Shown: positions 7,496-15,553, counted from the first letter of the stretch. The stretch: 34,657 bases of DNA from Ignavibacteria bacterium (GCA_030835085.1 JAUQWQ010000203.1:1-34657); one strand, 5' to 3'. A program made the numbers and translations. The notes: generated from the sequence alone by a model not told the origin.

Positions 7496-8692
7496 GTGGC
7501 AGATCTATTTCAAAAGTGTTTTGAGTTCACAAGAGCAGATGAGGTTAAAAAATCAGGGCTTTACCCCTATTTCAGACCAATTGAGGAAAATGAGGGTCCC
7601 GTTGTTCAGATAGAAGGCAAAAAGATGATCATGGCCGGTTCAAACAATTACCTTGGTTTAACAGCCCACCCGAAGGTAAAAGAAGCAGCGATTAAAGCAG
7701 TTGAAAAATACGGTACAGGCTGCAGCGGTTCCCGTTATTTAACAGGTACATTAGACCTGCACATTGAGCTTGAAAAAAGAATGGCAAAATTCTTCGGAAC
7801 CGAAGCTGTTCTGCTTTTTTCAACGGGGTACCAGACTGCACAGGGAATAATTCCAACGCTTGTGCAAAAAGGTGAATATGTAGTATCAGATAAAGATAAC
7901 CATGCCTGTATAGTTGCCGCGGACCTGATGGCAAAAGGCGCTTTTGCGGAGTTCAAGCGCTACAAACATAACGATATGGATGACCTTGAAGTGGTATTGA
8001 ACAAGATACCAAAAGACAGGGGCATACTTATAGTATCAGACGGAGTGTTTTCCACCACAGGAGAGATCGTTCACCTGCCAAGAATGGTAGAGCTTGCCGA
8101 AAAATTCGGCGCAAGGATATTGATAGATGACGCGCATTCAGTTGGCGTAATTGGCGTTGGCGGCAGAGGCACAGGCTCACATTACGGTTTGATGGATAAA
8201 ATTGATATGACAATGGGTACGTTCTCAAAAACGTTCGCTTCACTTGGCGGATTTGTAGCGGGCTCAGAACGGGTGCTGAATTACATTAAACATCATGCGC
8301 CTGCGCTGATATTCAGCGCATCACCAACACCTGCAAGCGTAGCTGCAGCTATGGCTGCCCTTGAAATTCTTGAAGCTGAACCTGAGAGAATTGATAGACT
8401 TATAGCTAACGCAGATTATATGCGCGCGGGATTAAAAGGCCAGGGTTATACTATCATAGAAGGTGTAACAGGAATTGTTCCGGTAATACTGGGTGATTTC
8501 CAGAAGACGCTTATTTTCTGGAGAAAATTATTTGATGCCGGCGTATTTACAAATGCATTTGTACCGCCGGGCGTTCCGCCGCATCTCTCGATGCTGCGTA
8601 CATCATACATGGCTTCCCATGAAAAGGAACATCTCGACAGAATGCTCGAACTCTTTGGCGAAATAGGCAAAGAGCTTGAACTGATAAAGTAG
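7496..8692 (+). CDS. spt: Alpha-oxoamine synthase, serine-palmitoyltransferase-like
   Basis: 398 aa fold-type I PLP enzyme that condenses an amino acid with an acyl-CoA with loss of CO2. Visible features: substrate loop SNNYLGL (49-55), [15 protein letters not shown] (75-89), the ring-stacking H136 (DNHAC), DDAHSVG (211-217) that positions the cofactor, and the PLP lysine K245 ([12 protein letters not shown]). The N-terminal extension ([20 protein letters not shown]) and KHNDMDDLE resemble Bacteroidota serine palmitoyltransferases, first step of sphingolipid synthesis, more than BioF or glycine C-acetyltransferase; those remain alternatives. The start is GTG with a good ribosome-binding site. 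A terminator follows, so it is probably monocistronic. Confidence 0.88.
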   Translation: MADLFQKCFEFTRADEVKKSGLYPYFRPIEENEGPVVQIEGKKMIMAGSNNYLGLTAHPKVKEAAIKAVEKYGTGCSGSRYLTGTLDLHIELEKRMAKFFGTEAVLLFSTGYQTAQGIIPTLVQKGEYVVSDKDNHACIVAADLMAKGAFAEFKRYKHNDMDDLEVVLNKIPKDRGILIVSDGVFSTTGEIVHLPRMVELAEKFGARILIDDAHSVGVIGVGGRGTGSHYGLMDKIDMTMGTFSKTFASLGGFVAGSERVLNYIKHHAPALIFSASPTPASVAAAMAALEILEAEPERIDRLIANADYMRAGLKGQGYTIIEGVTGIVPVILGDFQKTLIFWRKLFDAGVFTNAFVPPGVPPHLSMLRTSYMASHEKEHLDRMLELFGEIGKELELIK

Positions 8693-8748
8693 AATAATAA
8701 ATTAAATTAAGACTGAGATCAATTTAACAATTTAATTATATCATACAG

Positions 8749-8775
8749 CCCACGACTTTAAGTCGTGGGTTTTTT
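8749..8775 (+). terminator. Rho-independent terminator after the PLP enzyme gene
   Basis: CCCACGAC pairs with GTCGTGGG across a TTTAA loop, followed by six T. It is also a common REP-like palindrome type, so it may be a repeat recruited as a terminator. Confidence 0.8.
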
Positions 8776-8793
8776 AATAATACAAATTAAAAA

Positions 8794-8807
8794 ACCGTTT
8801 TAACGGT
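8794..8807. repeat. Short palindrome ahead of the lipoprotein gene
   Basis: ACCGTT and AACGGT flank TT. It lies 11 bp upstream of the ATG at 8819, so it could lower access to that start if folded in RNA, though the minimal loop makes a stable hairpin doubtful. The word also recurs in inverted form in the hairpin near 12.2 kb. Confidence 0.4.
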
Positions 8808-8818
8808 CTACAACTCAA

Positions 8819-9253
8819 ATGAAATATTTACTTATACTATTAATTTCCGCATTGTTCATTTCCTGTTCCAAAGAAGAAACGCCTCAAACGCAGCAAAAAG
8901 TTACTCAGGATGATAACGAGAACCCCGCAGATACGAACCTGACACCGGAAGAGAAATTTTCAGCGGCTATACTTATCGATTTCCTTGACGATAGCGATGA
9001 TGAAGATCTGGGTTCATTCCTTGAAACGGAAATTTATAAAATGGGAGCAAATTACAACGGGGCTTCTGTGGTTGAAGTAACACCAAGTACATGGCTTGTA
9101 TCACTTGAAAAGGACGGGAGTGTAAAAAATTATTTGCTGCAAAAGTATGTTGATCTTAAATCAAATGAATATTATTTCTCATTCAAAGAAACCACATTGA
9201 ATCTAACTGATGTGATATCAAGAGTAAAACCAAAGACTCCGGCCGGTGAGTAG
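8819..9253 (+). CDS. Small putative lipoprotein of unknown function
   Basis: 144 aa. Lipoprotein signal peptide with lipobox LFISC, cysteine at 16, followed by a disordered Gln/Thr/Asp/Asn-rich linker to about residue 42. The remaining hundred residues (EEKFSAAILIDFLDDSDDED to the end) look folded and acidic, with NYNGASVVEVTPSTWLVSLE and a C-terminal YYFSFKETTLNLTDVISRVK. No family was recognised. It follows the terminator of the PLP enzyme and is not clearly in an operon; a short palindrome precedes its start. Confidence 0.75.
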   Translation: MKYLLILLISALFISCSKEETPQTQQKVTQDDNENPADTNLTPEEKFSAAILIDFLDDSDDEDLGSFLETEIYKMGANYNGASVVEVTPSTWLVSLEKDGSVKNYLLQKYVDLKSNEYYFSFKETTLNLTDVISRVKPKTPAGE

Positions 9254-9370
9254 ATCACCTTTTAGTAAAAAGAAGTTGATTCTTTTCAGCTTCTATTGCT
9301 TCTAAAACGGCCTTTTAAAAATGTCGTTAAGAAATTATTCGAGTGAGCGTAGCAAGAAAAAACTTTTTTG

Positions 9371-9398
9371 GTTCTTTTTGTGTCAAGACAAAAAGAAC
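9371..9398. repeat. Intergenic palindrome, 11-bp stem
   Basis: GTTCTTTTTGT (9371-9381) and ACAAAAAGAAC (9388-9398) flank the loop GTCAAG. It sits in the 283-bp gap between the lipoprotein gene and the opposing CoA-binding gene, preceded by GAGTGAGCGTAGCAAG, a word resembling the REP element near pth. It could act as a weak terminator for either convergent gene. Nothing else is visible in that gap. Confidence 0.5.
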
Positions 9399-9536
9399 AA
9401 TCTAAAGATCTTTAAAAATCTAATAAACGATAATTGTACAAGTGAGTTATAATGAGTGTGTGTAATCTAAATTCTAATAGGAGTTTTATCTCCCGATCAA
9501 TAATTTTTCTTGATATTTAAAAAATGGAATTTCCGC

Positions 9537-9941
9537 TCACTGCAAATTCGCATGCTCAACCATAATACACCTGTTCTGCACAACCTTTATTCCTCTTTCC
9601 TCAAGCAGCTTCGCTGCGTTATCATTGTATATCCCCAGCTGAAACCAAACATACTTTGGCTGCGGTGTCATCTGTAAAATCTCCAGCGCATGGTCATCCA
9701 GAAATTCCGGTCTGCGGAATATCAGCACCATATCGATCGGGTCAATTAAACGGTTCACTTTATCAATTACATTCTGCCCGAAGAGCTCCGTGCCTTCAAG
9801 CTTTGGGTTCACGGGAAATATCCTATAATCATGCTGCTGCATGTATAAAGGTACCTTGTATGCATATTCCCACTCATCTTTTTTGGCACCAATAACAGCT
9901 ATAGTTTTGGTGTTTTCAAGCATTTCTTTAATAATTGTCAT
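9537..9941 (-). CDS. CoA-binding domain protein (YccU-like)
   Basis: 134 aa single-domain Rossmann protein of the CoA_binding_2 family. It shows the dinucleotide-like loop IAVIGAKKDEWEYAYKVP (about 14-31), YRIFPVNPKLEG (about 39-50), the aspartate-rich IDMVLIFRRPEF, YVWFQLGIYN, and the conserved ending VVQNRCIMVEH. Members resemble the CoA-binding half of succinyl-CoA synthetase but lack its catalytic partner; the cellular role is not known. It stands alone, convergent with the lipoprotein gene and divergent from the 10.4 kb operon. Confidence 0.88.
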   Translation of the reverse strand: MTIIKEMLENTKTIAVIGAKKDEWEYAYKVPLYMQQHDYRIFPVNPKLEGTELFGQNVIDKVNRLIDPIDMVLIFRRPEFLDDHALEILQMTPQPKYVWFQLGIYNDNAAKLLEERGIKVVQNRCIMVEHANLQ

Positions 9942-10064
9942 ATATTTTAACCTTATTTATAGATACAAACAGATTTATTGCTGATTTTGTTCTGAATTTA
10001 CAGGGGAACAACATGTTTTCAATACACGAGAATATTCTATTATACGAAAAACTGTTGTTTATTT

Positions 10065-10166
10065 CCCTCACCCCCCAGCCCCTCTCCCAGAGGGAGAGGG
10101 GGGAAAATACCTAAAATTTGAAGAATATTTCCCCTCTCCTTTAAGGAGAGGGGATTAGGGGTGAGG
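10065..10166. repeat. Composite inverted repeat with two CCCCTCTCC hairpins
   Basis: The ends CCCTCACCCC and GGGGTGAGG are inverted. Inside are two hairpins: CCCCTCTCCC/GGGAGAGGGG with loop AGA (10079-10101), and CCCCTCTCC/GGAGAGGGG around TTTAA (10131-10153). This dispersed intergenic repeat type is known from many genomes; its G+C content contrasts sharply with its surroundings. Confidence 0.8.
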
Positions 10167-10239
10167 TACTTCATTATTTTCAAATCCCTGCCCTGCTTAC
10201 CTAAAACCCTTTTGCATTGAATTTAAAAGTAACTAAAAG

Positions 10240-10247
10240 TATTTTTG
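10240..10247 (+). promoter_or_regulatory. Possible -7 promoter element for a short RNA or leader
   Basis: TATTTTTG matches TAnnTTTG. A TTTG lies at 10211-10214, but the spacing of 25 is longer than the usual 19-21, so the -33 contact is doubtful. Transcription would begin near 10254, about 105 nt before the terminator. Confidence 0.4.
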
Positions 10248-10326
10248 TATTAATATGATAAGTAATTCAACAAAATTTCTTATATTATTCAGGCTTAAAA
10301 GCAATTTTTTAGAATTCAGAATATGA

Positions 10327-10360
10327 TGTCCCGACTATATAAAAGCGGGACATTTTTTTT
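10327..10360 (+). terminator. Rho-independent terminator upstream of the NIF3-insert-like gene
   Basis: TGTCCCG pairs with CGGGACA across an ACTATATAAAAG loop, followed by eight T. It lies 28 bp before the next start codon and has no gene upstream on its strand, so it ends a short RNA or acts as an attenuator. Confidence 0.8.
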
Positions 10361-10387
10361 ATATACTGCTTCAAACTAAATTTTATT

Positions 10388-11029
10388 ATGAATAACGCAG
10401 CAAATACGGCAAAAAAATATTTTCCGCCAGCAGCAATTAAAAGTATTGAATTCGTTTCACCCGTATTTGCAAGAAAATATAAAATAGTTGTATTTGTTCC
10501 CTTAAAAAATGCAGATGAGCTTACTTTCAAAATGGCGGCATCAGGCGCAGGGAACATTGGTAAATACTCGGTTTGTTCTTTCAGAACAAAGGGTGTCGGT
10601 ACATTTTTAGGTTCAGCTTCATCAAAGCCAAGGGTTGGCAAAAAAGGCAGATTTGAAATGATTGAAGAGATCAGGCTTGAAATGATCTGTGAACAGGAAG
10701 CACTGGATAATGTTATTAACACAGTTTACAGCAATCACCCCTACGAAGAACCCGTATGCGAAATTTACCCTGTGATCGTAAAAGATACCAAAGTGAACAA
10801 AGAAACAGCTCTCGTTCAGCTTAAAAGAGCAGTAAAGATAAAAGACATATTAAAAAAAGCGGGACCAAAAATTTCTATATCAGCACTATCTGCAAAATTG
10901 CTTAATACAGGCGTAACAAGAGCGTTAATTGACCTTACCGGGAAAACACAGTATGAAATAAGCCCCGTCAAAACCAAAACTATAGTAATAAGAAAAAATA
11001 AAAATATAATTAACTTCGAAGTAATATGA
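10388..11029 (+). CDS. Stand-alone NIF3/YqfO insert-domain-like protein
   Basis: 213 aa. Residues about 30-128 (YKIVVFVPLKNADELTFKMA, ASGAGNIGKYSVCSF, KGVGTFLG, VYSNHPYEEPVCEIYPV) match the PII/CutA-like domain found inserted in YqfO-type NIF3 proteins. The flanking NIF3 halves with the dinuclear metal-binding histidines are absent: the N-terminus is only 29 residues and the C-terminal 85 (IKDILKKAGPKISISALS) do not look like NIF3. The role is unknown; a ligand-sensing trimer is a guess. The start is the first ATG, with no clear Shine-Dalgarno. The stop overlaps the next start by 4 bases (ATGA), so the two are translationally coupled. Confidence 0.75.
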   Translation: MNNAANTAKKYFPPAAIKSIEFVSPVFARKYKIVVFVPLKNADELTFKMAASGAGNIGKYSVCSFRTKGVGTFLGSASSKPRVGKKGRFEMIEEIRLEMICEQEALDNVINTVYSNHPYEEPVCEIYPVIVKDTKVNKETALVQLKRAVKIKDILKKAGPKISISALSAKLLNTGVTRALIDLTGKTQYEISPVKTKTIVIRKNKNIINFEVI

Positions 11030-11757
11030 GTATGAAAGAAAGAATTCTGCAGCTTTACAAACTGAACCGTATCGACAGGGAGCTTCATGAACTTATAAGC
11101 TTAAAGGGAGATATTCCCGCGAAGATAGAAGACCTGAGCTCTGAGAAGAACCAGCTTGATGAACGCGCTAATGAGCTGCGGGCGGAGCTTGATGATATCA
11201 TGGCATCAGAAAGCAATGTGCAGACAGAGAACGATCACCTGCTTGAAAAAATTGAAAAGAACGATGAACTGCTCCGCTCGGGAGCTGTAAAATCAAACAA
11301 AGAGTATGATGCGCTTGCCAAGGAAATTGATGACGCAACAAATAAAATTAAAGAGAACGAAAAAGCCGCGAAGGCAGATAACTCCGCCCGGAAATCAGCC
11401 ATCGAAAACGAGCTTGTGCTGATTGCAGGTCAATTGGAAGACGTGAATGTTGAACTTGAGCAGAACCTGAAAGAGCTTGATGAACTTTCAAAGCAGACAG
11501 GTGAAGAAGAGACCGAGCTTAATGAACAGCGCGCTGAACTTTTAAAGAGTATAGAACCTGAAGACCTTTCATATTACGAAAGAATAAGCAGTGTAAAATA
11601 CGGCGAAGCCGTTGCTGTTGTACGCAAAGGTTCATGCCTGGGCTGTTACAGCTCAATACCTCCGCAGAAAACAATTGAAATACGCACTGCTGATAAATTC
11701 TACGCATGCGAATCATGCGGCAGGATACTTATCGCCGAAGAACTTATTACAGCGTAA
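11026..11757 (+). CDS. Coiled-coil C4-type zinc ribbon protein
   Basis: 243 aa. Residues about 1-190 form a long Glu/Lys-rich helical hairpin (YKLNRIDRELHELISLKGDI, LEKIEKNDELLRSGAVKSNK). The C-terminus is a zinc ribbon with C204/C207 and C228/C231 (SCLGC, ACESCG). This is the CT398/HP0958-type family, described as nucleic-acid or flagellar-associated adaptor in some bacteria; the general function is unsettled. It is coupled to the gene upstream and stands 15 nt before RNase HI. In related bacteria this gene usually follows a full NIF3 gene, which makes the short upstream neighbour notable. Confidence 0.9.
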   Translation: MSMKERILQLYKLNRIDRELHELISLKGDIPAKIEDLSSEKNQLDERANELRAELDDIMASESNVQTENDHLLEKIEKNDELLRSGAVKSNKEYDALAKEIDDATNKIKENEKAAKADNSARKSAIENELVLIAGQLEDVNVELEQNLKELDELSKQTGEEETELNEQRAELLKSIEPEDLSYYERISSVKYGEAVAVVRKGSCLGCYSSIPPQKTIEIRTADKFYACESCGRILIAEELITA

Positions 11758-11772
11758 GCGGGCACTGATAAT

Positions 11773-12198
11773 TTGAGCAAAATTAAAGTTTATACCGATG
11801 GCGCTTCGCGCGGAAATCCGGGTGAGAGCGGTATCGGTATTGTAATTTATGATACAACAGGCGCAGTGCTTAAAACATGGAATGAATACACGGGCAGATC
11901 AACCAACAACCAAGCCGAGTATAACGCGCTTTTAAAAAGCATAGAGTTAATTAAAGAATTAAAACAAAACCACGAAATCACCTTTATTGAATTTTTTGCC
12001 GATAGCCAGTTAATGGTAAGGCAGATAAATCTGGAATACAAAGTTAAGGATGCGGGCTTGCTGCCGCTGTTTAAAAAGGCGCAATCTGAATTAAATTCTC
12101 TCAAAATTCCCCACACAATAAAACACATCGAGCGTAAGCTTAACAAAGAAGCCGATAAACTGGCAAATATGGGCATAGATAACAAAAATGCTTTATAA
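11773..12198 (+). CDS. rnhA: Ribonuclease HI family protein
   Basis: 141 aa RNase H fold that cleaves RNA in RNA-DNA hybrids. All four catalytic acids are in place: D9 (VYTDGASRGNPGES), E49 (NNQAEYNAL), D77 (FADSQLMV) and D128 (NKEADKLAN). It is the compact type lacking the basic handle region of E. coli RNase HI. The start is TTG at 11773; the first internal ATG lies after two of the catalytic acids, so the TTG is required, but the ribosome-binding site is weak. Third gene of the 10.4-12.2 kb operon, which ends in an 11-bp hairpin. Confidence 0.92.
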   Translation: MSKIKVYTDGASRGNPGESGIGIVIYDTTGAVLKTWNEYTGRSTNNQAEYNALLKSIELIKELKQNHEITFIEFFADSQLMVRQINLEYKVKDAGLLPLFKKAQSELNSLKIPHTIKHIERKLNKEADKLANMGIDNKNAL

Positions 12199-12200
12199 TT

Positions 12201-12228
12201 CAAAGGAACGGTTTTCACCGTTCCTTTG
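12201..12228. terminator. Hairpin between convergent genes, probable bidirectional terminator
   Basis: CAAAGGAACGG and CCGTTCCTTTG form a perfect 11-bp stem with loop TTTTCA, starting 3 bases after the rnhA stop and 17 bases before the stop of the opposing gene. There is no long T-run, so efficiency is uncertain. Confidence 0.6.
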
Positions 12229-12245
12229 ATGAGAAAACCTTGAAG

Positions 12246-13826
12246 TTATTTAATCAAAAGCATTTTCTTTGTTTCCAAAGGGCTGTTTGTTTTTAAAGTA
12301 TAAAAATATATGCCTGATGAAAAATTAGATGCATTCCATTCATACTCATATTTACCGGGTTTTAATTCTGAACTTATCAGCTTTGTCATTTCTTTTCCTA
12401 ATAAATCAAATATTATAAGTTCTATATTTCCGTCTGTTAAGTAATTTGCATTTGCAGGCACATCAAATTTAATCTTAGTTGAAGGATTAAACGGATTTGG
12501 ATAGTTCTGATACAGATAAAATCTATCAGGTATCTGGTTATTGTTTGCAGTAATCCCGATTGGCTGTGAATATTTAAAAAGTACTATTGAATCATAACCG
12601 TTTTGACCGTTTATTTCAAAATTAGCAGCAATATAAATATCATTATTATCTATTACTATTTCAGCCGGGGTATAGTTATAATTTTCAATTCCTCCAATGT
12701 TAAGAGTCCATAATTTAGTGCCGGTTAATGAATATTTAATTGTTTTCATATACCAGTTAAAGCCGGAATCAGTTCTGGCACCGGAAACATAAAGATTATT
12801 CAGTTTATCTAAAGCGCAGGTATACCCGGGTGAAACTGTATCGGCCCATAAAAACGATCCATTAGAATTATACTTAACTATTGAAGTGCCTACAATTACG
12901 GGTGAATTCGATGAATCTATAAGCATATTATACGGTATATCTGTAAAATACGTTCTTTTAAATTCTCTGGCCCAAATCTCGTTACCCGAAGAATCATATT
13001 TTATTGTGCGGTATTTGGATAAAGTTGATGGTGTTATCATAGTATCTACACTGCCGGTTACATATATATTATTTTGTTTATCAACACCTACATTCATTGC
13101 TTCTGCATCGGCGTTGGTTGAATACTCAGCAACCCACTGTTGAATGCCCGATTGATTGTATTTTACAGTAGTATACTTATAGCGCATATTAGTATGCCCG
13201 CTATACCCTGTTATGTAAACATTACCAGAACTATCGATTGCTATAGCATTTGCAAAATCAGGTGAATTAAAATTATTGTTATATATAGCTTCCCATAAAA
13301 GTGTGCCTGTAGAATCATATTTTAAGGTAACAAAATCTAATGGTGTTGTTGTACCCGTTATATAAATATTTGAATACTTATCCATAACCATATCAGAAAA
13401 ACGATCATCCCCATCACCGGAACCATTATATCTTGCTGACCATATAAGATTATTTTGATTATTATATTTTATTAAAAAAATATCATCCAAATCAATTCCA
13501 AATAATGATCCGCTAACATATACATTCCCTAAACCATCCGTTATACATTTTTCACCAATCCCGGATGATATTGAATCCGTATTCTGATAAATTGTTGACC
13601 AGTTCAAGCTTCCGGATGTATTGAATTTTAATGTTAGAAATTTATATTCACCATAGGGGCGATTATAACCACTTATAAAAATATTCCCAAGATTATCTTT
13701 ACTCATTGAATAAGAAAAACTGTACGGCTTATAAAAACTGGCAGTCCATTCCAGCGTAGGCTGTTGAGCCAGAGAGTTACCGCTTAAAGAAAATAGTAAT
13801 GCAGTAATTAAGGCAATTCTGTTCAT
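12246..13826 (-). CDS. Secreted SBBP-repeat beta-propeller protein with T9SS sorting domain
   Basis: 526 aa. Signal peptide MNRIALITALLFSLSGNSLA. Eight recurring motifs about 50-55 residues apart (GNIFISG, GNVYVSG, SNIYITG, GNVYITG, NNIYVTG, SPVIVG, NNLYVSG, NDIYIAA) are SBBP repeats, which fold as blades of a propeller. After a linker, the last 90 residues are a type A sorting domain (FYLYQNYPNPFNPSTKIKF to MLLIK) that directs the protein through the type IX system for surface attachment or release. Binding target unknown. A good promoter lies 140 bp upstream, and it faces rnhA convergently across a shared hairpin. Confidence 0.9.
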   Translation of the reverse strand: MNRIALITALLFSLSGNSLAQQPTLEWTASFYKPYSFSYSMSKDNLGNIFISGYNRPYGEYKFLTLKFNTSGSLNWSTIYQNTDSISSGIGEKCITDGLGNVYVSGSLFGIDLDDIFLIKYNNQNNLIWSARYNGSGDGDDRFSDMVMDKYSNIYITGTTTPLDFVTLKYDSTGTLLWEAIYNNNFNSPDFANAIAIDSSGNVYITGYSGHTNMRYKYTTVKYNQSGIQQWVAEYSTNADAEAMNVGVDKQNNIYVTGSVDTMITPSTLSKYRTIKYDSSGNEIWAREFKRTYFTDIPYNMLIDSSNSPVIVGTSIVKYNSNGSFLWADTVSPGYTCALDKLNNLYVSGARTDSGFNWYMKTIKYSLTGTKLWTLNIGGIENYNYTPAEIVIDNNDIYIAANFEINGQNGYDSIVLFKYSQPIGITANNNQIPDRFYLYQNYPNPFNPSTKIKFDVPANANYLTDGNIELIIFDLLGKEMTKLISSELKPGKYEYEWNASNFSSGIYFYTLKTNSPLETKKMLLIK

Positions 13827-13966
13827 TAAATTCAGTTAAGTTTAAATTTTTAAAATTGAAGTTTAGTCATATTGTCTGGGCATAAGCCTGGGCTTTCGGC
13901 AAATTATATTCATCAGGTAAAATCATGATCTGATATAATTGGTATTTTTATAACTTAGGTATTAGG

Positions 13967-13998
13967 CAAAGATATTAACAAATTTATGAATTTCCAAA
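13967..13998 (-). promoter_or_regulatory. Bacteroidota-type promoter for the SBBP protein gene
   Basis: On the minus strand TTTG (13998-13995) is followed by exactly 20 bases and TATCTTTG (13974-13967), a full match to TTTG-N19-21-TAnnTTTG. Transcription would start near 13960, leaving a leader of about 134 nt. Confidence 0.65.
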
Positions 13999-14131
13999 TA
14001 TTACCCCCCGTTTTTTATATGTTTAATTATCTATAGTTTATAGTTAAGCCATACACTTAAAAAAACTCTAAAAATGAATTCAAACCCAGTTTGTACAGTG
14101 ATTTTCAATAGAAAGTGAACGATAATAAGGT

Positions 14132-14147
14132 TATTTTTGTATATAAT
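14132..14147 (+). promoter_or_regulatory. Promoter core for RNase P RNA
   Basis: TATTTTTG (14132-14139, TAnnTTTG type) and an overlapping-region TATAAT (14142-14147) stand just before the RNA. The first predicts a start near 14146-14152, coinciding with the P1 stem. No clear -33 TTG at the standard distance. Confidence 0.5.
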
Positions 14148-14151
14148 AAAA

Positions 14152-14544
14152 GGAAAGCTCAGGCAGCCGCTTTCAATGTAGAAATTGAAAGAGGAAAGTC
14201 CGGACACTCAAGGGCAATGCGCCATGTGAAAACATGGGTACAGCAGGGCAAACCTGCTGTAACGGATCAGTGTCACAGAAAATAAACTACCTTCCGGAGC
14301 TCGCTTCGTAAGGAAAAGGTGAAAAGGCGGTGTAAGAGACCACCGTGCAATTAGCAATAATTGCAGCAAGATAAACCCCGCAGGAGTGCAAGGCCGCGTA
14401 AAGTATCATTCTTGGGCTGCCCGTCTGAATCTGCAATGACGGTTTTTCCGTCAATTGCGGTGTGATACAGGGTAGGCTGCACCAGATAAATGGCTGCCCA
14501 GGCTCCGCAAGGAGCCGGTACAGGATCCGGCTTATGAGCTTTCC
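14152..14544 (+). ncRNA. rnpB: RNase P RNA, bacterial type A
   Basis: Catalytic RNA that removes 5' leaders from tRNA precursors. The ends pair as helix P1 (GGAAAGCTCA at 14152-14161 with TGAGCTTTCC at 14535-14544). Conserved cores are in order: GAGGAAAGTCCGGAC (14191-14205), GTGTCACAGAAA (about 14270-14281), GATAAACCCCGC (about 14370) and the final GGATCCGGCTTATGAG region. About 393 nt is normal for the class. Ends were set from P1, so exact termini may differ by a few bases; no strong terminator follows. Confidence 0.95.
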
Positions 14545-14559
14545 GTTTTATTATTTCGC

Positions 14560-14590
14560 TTGCAATTTCTGAATTTGTTTTATATTTTTA
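14560..14590 (+). promoter_or_regulatory. Near-consensus promoter for the cleaved-adhesin-like T9SS gene
   Basis: TTG (14560-14562), 20 bases, then TATTTTTA (14583-14590), differing from TAnnTTTG only at the last base. It is placed about 30 bp before the start codon and just after rnpB. Confidence 0.45.
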
Positions 14591-14618
14591 CTTAACAAAC
14601 AGAGAGGACTTTATACCT

Positions 14619-15524
14619 ATGAAAAAGTCTCAAATAATAATATTTGCCCTGCTTCTGGTTACCTGTAATATTTCTTCCCAAATATTCCTCGAAGATGAAA
14701 ATTTTTCCGATAAGGACTACCCTTTGGTAATATTGAGCGAAGGATTTAATTCACCTGCGTTTCCGCCAACCGGCTGGACAAACCAGATAATTGCAGGTTC
14801 ATATTACTGGTCTTTTGCATACAATGGTGCATATTGCGGCAGTACGGGTTCTGCAAAATTTCCTTTCCATGACGCTTCGTCCGGTTCTATAGCAAGATTA
14901 ATATCACCTTCGTTTGTACCAACATCAGAAGGAAGGGATTCATTGCTGTTTTCACAGGCGTATTGCCAAAGACCCGGTATAACTGATGCGCTGGAAATTT
15001 ACGTTTCTACCAACACAGGCTCTACCTGGCAGCTGTTAACAACCTATACAAGCCCTAACCTGATAACAGCGCCATCAACTTCCGCGAATTTTATTCCAAC
15101 ATGCTCGCAATGGCAGAATAAAAGCATTTACCTGCCTTTGAATACAAACAGGATATTTTTCCAGGCATCCGGCGGTAACGGAAATAACCTTTATCTTGAT
15201 GAAGTACTGGTTAAGCCATCTTATGTTGTGGGAATACCCGAATATTCAAACGAAGTACCGGTGGATTATAAGCTGCACAATAATTATCCTAACCCGTTCA
15301 ATCCTTCAACAAAGATAAGATTCGATATTACCCAAAAGACTAATGTAAAGATAATAGTATATAATTCTGCGGGAATGGAAATAACGGTTCTGGTTAACTG
15401 TGAGCTGAGCGCGGGTAAGTACGAAACATCGTTCACGGCTTTGGATATGCCAAGCGGAGTTTATTTTTATAAGTTAATTACTGATAGCTATACTGATACA
15501 AAAAAGATGATACTGCTGAAGTAA
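14619..15524 (+). CDS. Secreted protein with cleaved-adhesin/choice-of-anchor-J-like domain and T9SS sorting domain
   Basis: 301 aa. Signal peptide MKKSQIIIFALLLVTCNISS. The middle (about 38-200) starts SEGFNSPAFPPTGWTN and contains GSARFPF-like GSAKFPFHD, LISPSFVP, LEIYVSTNTGSTWQLLTTY and NNLYLDEVLV, the order seen in cleaved-adhesin/MAM-like jelly-roll domains. The last 85 residues carry the sorting signal (NNYPNPFNPSTKIRFDI, SGVYFYKL, KKMILLK). Likely exported and displayed or released through the type IX system; ligand unknown. It ends 29 bp from the convergent O-antigen-ligase gene, without an obvious terminator between. Confidence 0.88.
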   Translation: MKKSQIIIFALLLVTCNISSQIFLEDENFSDKDYPLVILSEGFNSPAFPPTGWTNQIIAGSYYWSFAYNGAYCGSTGSAKFPFHDASSGSIARLISPSFVPTSEGRDSLLFSQAYCQRPGITDALEIYVSTNTGSTWQLLTTYTSPNLITAPSTSANFIPTCSQWQNKSIYLPLNTNRIFFQASGGNGNNLYLDEVLVKPSYVVGIPEYSNEVPVDYKLHNNYPNPFNPSTKIRFDITQKTNVKIIVYNSAGMEITVLVNCELSAGKYETSFTALDMPSGVYFYKLITDSYTDTKKMILLK

Positions 15525-15553
15525 GTTTTTCCTTTTATTTACGGTTAATTGTT

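Larger units (their letters stand above)
9942..10387. other. 446-bp intergenic region with a repeat and a promoter-terminator pair
   Basis: No protein gene was found on either strand apart from the shadow of the downstream gene. It holds a C/T-rich double-hairpin repeat (10065-10166), a promoter-like TATTTTTG (10240-10247) and a plus-strand terminator (10327-10360). The plus-strand terminator has no plus-strand gene upstream of it within the gap. Confidence 0.7.
13827..14151. other. 325-bp divergent intergenic region
   Basis: It contains the minus-strand promoter for the SBBP gene and the plus-strand promoter for rnpB. A 134-nt leader precedes the SBBP gene, with only a short AAGCC/GGCTT inverted pair visible. 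No protein gene was seen. Confidence 0.6.

Noticed and set aside
10309-10722. 137-aa minus-strand frame
   Set aside because: Antisense to the NIF3-insert-like gene and runs through the terminator hairpin.
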